Source: Leucocoprinus leucothites
Lineage: Eukaryota; Basidiomycota; Agaricomycetes; Agaricales; Agaricaceae
Length of the DNA stretch: 64,000 bases
Assembly: GCA_013368445.1 (NCBI GenBank)
Contig: JAACJO010000011.1
Span: 806,001-870,000 of the forward strand
Direction of reading: 5' to 3'
The notes below the pieces were generated by a model. That model was not told the DNA's origin. It saw nothing but the letters and a program-made list of their open reading frames with translations, and searched no databases. Below, one piece after another: positions 55,509-64,000 of this stretch (within the stretch, counting starts at the first letter, position 1; every line of letters begins with the position of its first letter). Position numbers and translations under genes: made by a program.

Positions 55509-55992
55509 ATGTACGCAAAATTCCTCGCTGTTGCCGCTCTCGCCTCCTACGCCGTTGCTCTCCCCACCAACGCTGGTGGACCCACCGTCAACCAATGCAA
55601 CGTCCAAAACCAGCAATGCTGCAACTCTGTTCAGTCCGCTGATCACGCCGATGCCACCTCGACTATCAACCGGGGCATCAACGGTGGTCTCTTGAGCGGC
55701 GTCACTGCTGGTGGTATCCTCAACGGTGTAAGCGTCCCTGTCGGACTCGACTGCACCCCCATCAGCGTTCTCGCCCTTGCTGGCAACAAGTGGTGAGTAC
55801 CCTTTGGAATTTGTATATTGTCGAGCGGATAATGATTGTCGTTCAGCACCGCGCAGCCTGTCTGCTGCTCCAACAACACTTTCAGTAAGCCCTATTCCTT
55901 TTTGCTCCCTGTTGAACTTGTCGGACTGTCACTCATCTTTTCCTTTAGACGGTGTTGTTGCCATCGGCTGCAGCCCCCTCAGCCTTCTCTAG
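55509..55992 (+). CDS. Class I hydrophobin 2
   Basis: Same three-exon structure and 121-residue length as hydrophobin 1. The two proteins differ at only a handful of positions, among them V to A in the signal peptide (VAALASYAVALP), T to A (ADATSTIN), QGLNNG to RGINGG, and SIL to SLL at the C-terminus. All eight cysteines are kept. The near identity of coding and promoter sequence implies recent duplication or gene conversion. Expression overlap is likely because about 580 bp upstream is shared. Confidence 0.96.
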
Positions 55993-56308
55993 ATGTACAT
56001 GCGATTTATTTGCTGTATTCATTTTTGTATACCCAGGGTCTACAGGCTATAGTTTGAATGTCATGTTGTGTTTCGTTGAATCCACTTGATCCATTGCTTG
56101 AAATGTCAGCTGTCGAATATTTGAGGTTTGGCAATTTCCTCGAGTTGGGGACCTGCCAACGATATGATGGGCTTGGGCAATTTTTGGATGGTGTCAGTGC
56201 TTCGGAGTTTGGCAGTGTACGAACAATCGGACACAGTTGGATCAGGTAACAATGACCACGATTCATATAACCTTAGTCATAATTTACAACCTCGAGACCA
56301 ACATGAAC

Positions 56309-59300
56309 TTACGCATACAGTCCCTCTAGACTATCCACATCCGAATTTCTATCTACATCTTGCATCTCTTGATCATGCTCCTCTCCATCTCCGATGATTT
56401 CAATTTCCATCCTATTCTCGCCATCACGGACATCATCGTCATCCTCAATCGCAATGTTATCTCCACCCTGCCCATGTTCATGTCCTTCCCATCCGATTAT
56501 TTCCTCCAGCCTGCCTTCCTTCCATTCCTTAAACAGCACTTCTCTCAACTCTCTCCCAAGCGCACGCGCCAAAGGCAATGGAACTGCATTCCCGATTTGT
56601 CTATGGATCTACCATTGATACCCAGAGTCAGCCCTTTGTGGTTGGAGGGTTCCCTACCAAGCGAGACTCACAGTTACAACGTTCCCTCTGTGTGTCTCAA
56701 ACACGAACCAATCCGGGAATCCTTGTGCTCGAGCAAGTTCGCGGACTGTAACTATACGCTTGCACTATACATTCAAAACGGGTATCATGTGGGGGATGTT
56801 CAAAGAGGGTGACGGAACAGAGACGTACATAGGGATGTAGCACTTTGCTCTGCTTTGCCATTGGGTCGATGTTTGTGACGATTGTAGGAAAGTAGCTGTC
56901 CTTGTCAAGGCGGCCGTACCAGCCTGCACCATGTTAATTGACGTAGTTAGCATTGTTTCACTTTCTGGTATATGAACTACCTGGCTTGAAGCTGCTCTTA
57001 GCAGCTGAAGAAATCGGGTTTGCGAACTGCCATTCGTACATATCCGCTTTCAAGCCTGTGAGTGGCATACATCAAAACGTTGGGGCATACTTCTACTCAG
57101 ACATAAACGTACTTCGGTAATCGGCACTGGGGTTCATCGGAATCGCGAGCACCCTAAGGATGTCAGTTCGCCTCTCCCTTCGATCACTTGGGGTGGGACA
57201 CATCACATACCGATCAACTTTTCTCGCTTTAACAGTCTTCGTATAGTGTTGTAAATCACTACTCGCCTTTACCCTAGCGTCCCGCTGATACGATGTCTTT
57301 GGTTCAGAATGATACCCAACCTGCCCTTGATAACCACAATGCGACTTTTTATAATCGCAAACAAGTGCAGGCACATCTCCCCTCCCCTGCTCGTTTCTCC
57401 CATTGACTCTTGCGTGCCCGGGTCGTTTCCTATCACCATTTCGCTCAGAACAAGAAAATCCAGTTGAACGTAACGCAGAAGGCGCACCAATCAAACTTGA
57501 GCAAATCACCAATGGCATCCTCAATTGACACGAAAGGATGCGGTGCTGTGCCATTACCGGTTCTTATAGGCCTCACGGGATCACCATTGGGCATCGTAAT
57601 CAATAAGCGATGAGATTGCGGGAAATTGTGTGTTGGCTGTGGAAGTTCCGGGAGGGGTAAGGTGACTTGTGCCGCAACGAGAAAGAATCGGATTCGTCCT
57701 TGAGGGGTACCATAATGACCAGCGTGGAGGAGGCTGTATCTGACCTGATATCTGGATGATTATCGAATATGAGGAAAATTGGAAGAATTTCACCATGTGA
57801 AATGGAAAAAAGGTAGCGTACCCCATTTCGAGTAAAGAGCGGATTAAAAGTTTGAGACCACCCATTGTCACCCCTCCTTCTACTCTGTGGAAACCAGCTT
57901 GTTTGGTATTGAGATGAAAGCTCAAGAATCCCGTCACATTCTCCATGTAAATGTATTTTGGGCGATAATAGTCCACCCAAGATAAAGCAGTAAGCATGAG
58001 GTTAGATTTGATGTCGTTGGCAGTTTTGAACATGTTGAGTCGGGAATGAGTCTGGCTAATGGACCAAGCCCCGTGTCAGTAACCGTGTATTGGAGGAAAT
58101 GCCGAAGGACTACATACCAAGGAAATCCGGCAGTGATGACATCAACGCTACCGGGGGCAGGTAATTCAGGTATCGGAGTCTTTCCCTTGGGATCCCAAAG
58201 TTGGAAAGGGCGTTCGACTTGGTGTCCTTCGCTTCTCTTAATCTCATATCGCAGCACAGTATTCACACACTGATTAATTACTTGCGTTCCGGTGAAGTTA
58301 TTTCTAGAGCAATACAGGAGTTAGGCATCCGATTAGAACAATCATTCGATTCTAGGAAACGAAACACGTACTTGATTGTTTTCGCAGCACTGGGACTTAT
58401 CTCCAGAGCATGGGTTACTCTCAAGCATCCACTTCCATCTGTCAGCCCCAGGCTAAACGCCCCTACACCACCAAATAAATCGAAGACCCGCATTTGTTTA
58501 CTTTGCATCTTGTTTTTGAATTCATTGATATCATAGTAATATTTGATAGTCTCTTCGGTGCACCTCTTGCACACATTGAGTTCTCTAAATGATACCCGAG
58601 TTTTCTCATCCCAAGGTTCGGGAATAAGCTTCTTAAAGCGATAACGGACGTAAAAATGGTAGGGAGACACATCCAGCCACTTCCGGAGGAAGATTCGTTG
58701 ACCGAAGGATTCGCGAGAAAGTACGACTGCTTTGTTGATAATGTCCGTATAAGGAACGACTGCTTCTTCTTCTGTTAGAAAGACATGTCTCTATGGATAC
58801 TCTGAAATCAGTCATCCGATATGAAATAAATCAAAGAACTTCATACCTCATCTTTCATCTCCGTCTCAACACTAGTGACTAACCCAACTAAGTCCCATAT
58901 CCTCCCAACTTTCCTCACCCTCAGAGACATCGTTGTCCTACTCCCATGTCGCGGTTTGACAAAATCCAGAATCTGACCAATATGTGAAGGTCCCTTATCT
59001 GTGCGATAAAGAACGAAATCAAAGATATGGTAAACTTTGCCATTAAATAGAATTCCTCTGCTTTCTGCCGAGTCTGACCCATCCCCTTCGGGTGGCTGTC
59101 CCCGCGATGGCGCACGTTCGTACTGCCATTGCATCTTATGATTGTCTTCTTCCATAGCAATACATGAAGGACAGTGATCGAAAATTGGGTTCGTGACCGC
59201 ACGGTTGGTCGGGTCGTTATAGTAATCAATGAATCGGTGATAGTCCCGAGGGAGTGCGACATATGTTGCGAGAAATTTGTCGTGAATATATCTAAGAAAT

Positions 59301-61593
59301 GCTCTGATGGGCCCTCGGTTACGACGAGAGAACACTGGGCAATTACCTGACGAAATATTCATCTGGTTTTATAGAACCAGTCGGATCCACGTGAACCTTC
59401 GCTTTTGCAACCAGACATTTCAAGGGAACAGGATTACACAATGTGTGAAAGAACAATTCCTGCTGATTCGCAAGTTCTTGAAGCATCGTTTGAGAAGCGT
59501 GTTCAAGCCATTGAACATGGGCGATCTGTTCTTCATTCTTGATGTAAATGATTCTCGCAAACCTACATCGCCCCACTCAGTCACCATCAATTACAATCAA
59601 ACTAGAAAACATGGAATCACACCAGAAATAACTTGCAATGCTCGCATTCGAGGGCAAGTGGGCAACTTGTTTCGGCCATACAGGTGTTAAATCCCTTTCT
59701 CCATACTTCCCATGTGGTACGAGCACAAAGTCTCCTGGCTTGAACAAACGTCCCATATATCAGTATTAAATCTCGTTTCTGAGAGACATACAAGGCTCAC
59801 CTTGTAAACCTCGCCACCAACATAAACTTTCCTCAGATAATTACTCCTCGGTGTAACCCTATCCTCCTTCTTCCAATCAACTTCCAAAACACCACCTTTC
59901 GCTCTCTCGATCAATCTCCACAGACTTCCTAACTGGGCCTTCCGCTCTTTCACAATAGCAGCATCATCCTGCAGTCGCCCTTTCGCAGGTGGCGGTCCAA
60001 TCACGATCAGTTCCTCATTAACAAATCCACGAGCCAAAGATGCAATAAGAGGTGTAACGTGTGTCGGGTTCTGGTTTTCCTGTTTGAGGACGGCCAGATC
60101 GGGGTTTCTCAGATCTACGAGGAGACCTGCATTTATCAGGAGACGAGTTGGTCCGTTAAGGTGAGATTTTCTACGCGAGGTTGGACCACGGGAACGAGAC
60201 TGTGTACGAGGAGGGGGTGCGTGTTTGAGTATGTGGGCGATTGCGGGAACGCGTCGGATATTAGTGTTGTTATCTTCCTGTTCTACTTCTTCTATCGCGT
60301 CGCGGATAATTTCAGCCTGCAATTCAGATTATCATGCAAACTGCCATCAGACTTCTTCGAAGGGTACGAGGAAAGGAAAAGACCAACCGCAGCCCATAAG
60401 TCGTCTTCATCAAACCGATCTCCAAATATACTTATCGAGTTAATGAGCACCCCATGAACAAACGCGTCAAACCCCATTTGATGTCTCTTCATCGCATGTG
60501 CAATGACCATCTGTGCGACTCGTCTAGGCGTATAAAACGCCTGATACCACCGAGAATAATTCTCCGTGGGCATTCTGAGGACATACCACGCATGTAGCGT
60601 CTCAATGTAGAATGGACTTATCAACCAAAACCACCGTCAACCATATAATACAACCCGGAAGAAGAGAACAAAACTCACTCTTTGTCCACTGTCCAATCCA
60701 GGGAATACCTCAACACAGGTCCAACGCGCATATACACCGGCTCAATCTCTGTTTCTCCTCTTCCTCCTCTGCCACCAAGTTCATCAGCATCTCCACCCAC
60801 CAGGTCCTCTTCATCAATATAATATGGCACAACCCAACCAGCAGCTTCAAATCTCCGATCGACACCATCCTCTTCTTCGATTTTAGACAATACAACATAT
60901 TCGTTTCTGTGCCTTGTATCAAAAATCGTGAACTCTGTAAGTAATCGTATCGGTTTCTGCTTTTCTTTCTGCTCAGATTGCGGGTGGGCGGAATTCGTTC
61001 GAGAACGTGAGCGTATTCTGGTATCATCAGAGTCCTCTGCATCACTATCGTCATTCTCCTCTTCGTCGCCAAATAGTTCATCTTCGCCTTCAAGAAATGT
61101 ATCTGCTGTTTCTCGAGTTTCGTCTGGTCTTGCAAAGTAATATTCAGTTGCTATGAACCAAGTGGTTCAACGACGTTTGAATTGAAGGGTCCTTGAAGCC
61201 TTGAGAGAGATATTATACACATACGTAGGTCCAGCTGAATCCTCTTCGAAGGCTATCCACAGCATGAAGTTTCAGTACACTCATACCGACAATAACAAAT
61301 TGCTCAAGCCAACTCACTCTCGCAAAATCAACCTCCATTTCTCCACCGCCAATATCTTCAACCTCGACACTCCTCTTCATACTTCTCCCACTCATCAACT
61401 CCTTCTCCTTCTTTCTGAGCTGTTCACGTTCCTTCCTCTTGAGTTTCTTCTGGTCCACTTGCTGTGCTGCTAGAATCTCTTCATGCCTTTTACGCTCCCT
61501 TTCATCTTCCTCTCTCTTCTTACGAAGCGCTTCTTCTCGCCGAACTTCATCTGGAAAAGAGACTTCAAATGCGCTTGGCCTTCTAGGAGGCAT
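56309..61593 (-). CDS. DNMT1: DNMT1-type cytosine-5 DNA methyltransferase
   Basis: A maintenance-type enzyme that methylates CpG after replication, in the nucleus. A charged coiled-coil N-terminus ([20 protein letters not shown]) is followed by an acidic patch and a replication-foci targeting domain ([40 protein letters not shown]). Two BAH domains come next ([40 protein letters not shown]). The catalytic domain has motif I ([16 protein letters not shown]), motif IV ([14 protein letters not shown]), motif VI (YMENVTGFL), motif VIII ([11 protein letters not shown]), motif IX ([15 protein letters not shown]) and motif X ([16 protein letters not shown]). An intron at 58056-58117 splits the catalytic Cys codon. 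A helical acidic tail closes the protein. More than fifteen introns are expected; exon joins in the BAH region are approximate. Confidence 0.93.
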
Positions 61594-62230
61594 TGATTCT
61601 CTGAAAGTTCTTGAACCAGCAGGTTAGACAGGGGGGCTAAGCCCGATAGCCAAGTTCGACAGAGTCAACTATAATCAACGAGAATTCCCTAGTGACGTAG
61701 GGCCAGAATGAAGATCTTGATAAGAGATTGTATGGGACTGTTGCGTCAAGCCGCGCTGCCGATGAGCGCGAAGGCGTTGAAAGCAGCAGTAACAAGATCA
61801 AAAGAACTTTACAACACGCGCTAACGCTCACGATGCTGTATGCCATCAATTTACCCATCAATTAATCACAACAAGGTATACACCACTTGAGATGTCCATG
61901 AGTCCACGTACATATAAAAAACAACCCGGATCAGTAATAAAACGGACGCAATAGAAGAAACACAATTGCTAAATAGAAGTACTCTGATAATCTGAGAAGA
62001 ACAAGAAAAGGGTAAAACGGAAGACCGAGTAGAAGTAGTGTTATTACAGGCCAGGGCGTGCATTGAAATTAATGATCGATGGGTGGCCCAACGGTAAGGC
62101 AACTACCCGCAAGCCGTGAAATCCCATACGACGATGACGGATTAAGGGTGCCCTAGCCAATTGGAGCACGTTGTTCCAAGGCATTGAGAATACGCAAAGG
62201 TGTAGGGTAACAGACTGATGTCAGAAACGA
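61594..62230. other. Intergenic, nothing recognised
   Basis: 637 bp between the DNMT1 start and the 3' end of the HOG1-type gene. Contains the DNMT1 promoter. No RNA gene seen; a GC-containing stretch at 62088-62130 was checked for tRNA form and did not fit. Confidence 0.4.
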
Positions 62231-63857
<1,627 letters not shown>

Positions 63858-64000
63858 CTGGGTAAAGAAGGGGGGAGTAGTGGAGAGAAGGGTTGTGGTA
63901 AAAGGCGAGTGGCTTTTGTGCTCTTTCCCATTTGTAATATTGATAACATTTCCGGAAGTTATCAGGGGGTTATCGGCCTTATGACGCAATTTTTATTTTC

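Larger units (their letters stand above)
54914..56350. repeat. Segmental duplication unit 2 (with hydrophobin 2)
   Basis: Direct tandem copy of unit 1. Its right end overlaps the last codons of the functional DNMT1 on the minus strand. Confidence 0.85.

Noticed and set aside
62088..62140. Possible tRNA-like sequence
   Set aside because: The arms do not pair in cloverleaf form and no B-box consensus is present.

Overview
The window comes from a mushroom-forming basidiomycete (Agaricomycete). The evidence is dense genes with many 45-75 nt GT-AG introns, class I hydrophobins, a DNMT1-type DNA methyltransferase, a GH128-like cell-wall hydrolase, and expanded F-box-like families. I saw no rRNA, tRNA, CRISPR or bacterial-type feature.

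Layout. 1-5.6 kb: the U5 snRNP GTPase Snu114 (minus, C-terminus cut by the window edge), prefoldin subunit 1, an unassigned kilobase, and a secreted GH128-like glycoside hydrolase. 7.3-9.4 kb: a gene for a secreted protein with kinase-like motifs (called K here), followed by fused 3' remnants of two F-box-like genes. 9.8-23 kb: an F-box protein, karyopherin Kap114/importin-9, the ribosome-assembly GTPase Nog2, enolase, and a decayed tandem enolase copy. 24-43 kb: a repeat-rich accessory region. It holds three copies of a divergent pair of F-box-like genes (A on minus, B on plus, each pair sharing a 340-360 bp promoter), fragments of K, flanking direct repeats, and a TBC Rab-GAP gene. 43-51.3 kb: mitochondrial uL10, polyadenylation factor Fip1, an ING/PHD chromatin reader, a small Ser/Pro-rich protein, and the diphthamide co-chaperone Dph4. 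52-56.3 kb: a DNMT1 pseudogene fragment and a tandem segmental duplication carrying two hydrophobins. 56.3-64 kb: an apparently intact DNMT1-type methyltransferase and a Hog1/Sty1 stress MAP kinase.

How it fits together. Most genes are housekeeping: splicing, tubulin/actin folding, nuclear import, ribosome assembly, glycolysis, mRNA 3' ends, mitochondrial translation, and translation-factor modification. They are not a pathway cluster. The accessory signal is a three-gene unit, A(-) B(+) K(-), that recurs at least four times. Where A and B are intact, K is reduced to 3' exons or missing. At the one locus where K is intact (7.5-9.4 kb, inverted), A and B survive only as fused 3' ends. A second duplication joins the hydrophobins to the 3' end of DNMT1. 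Gene calls rest on my reading of conserved motifs and splice signals; no database search was run.
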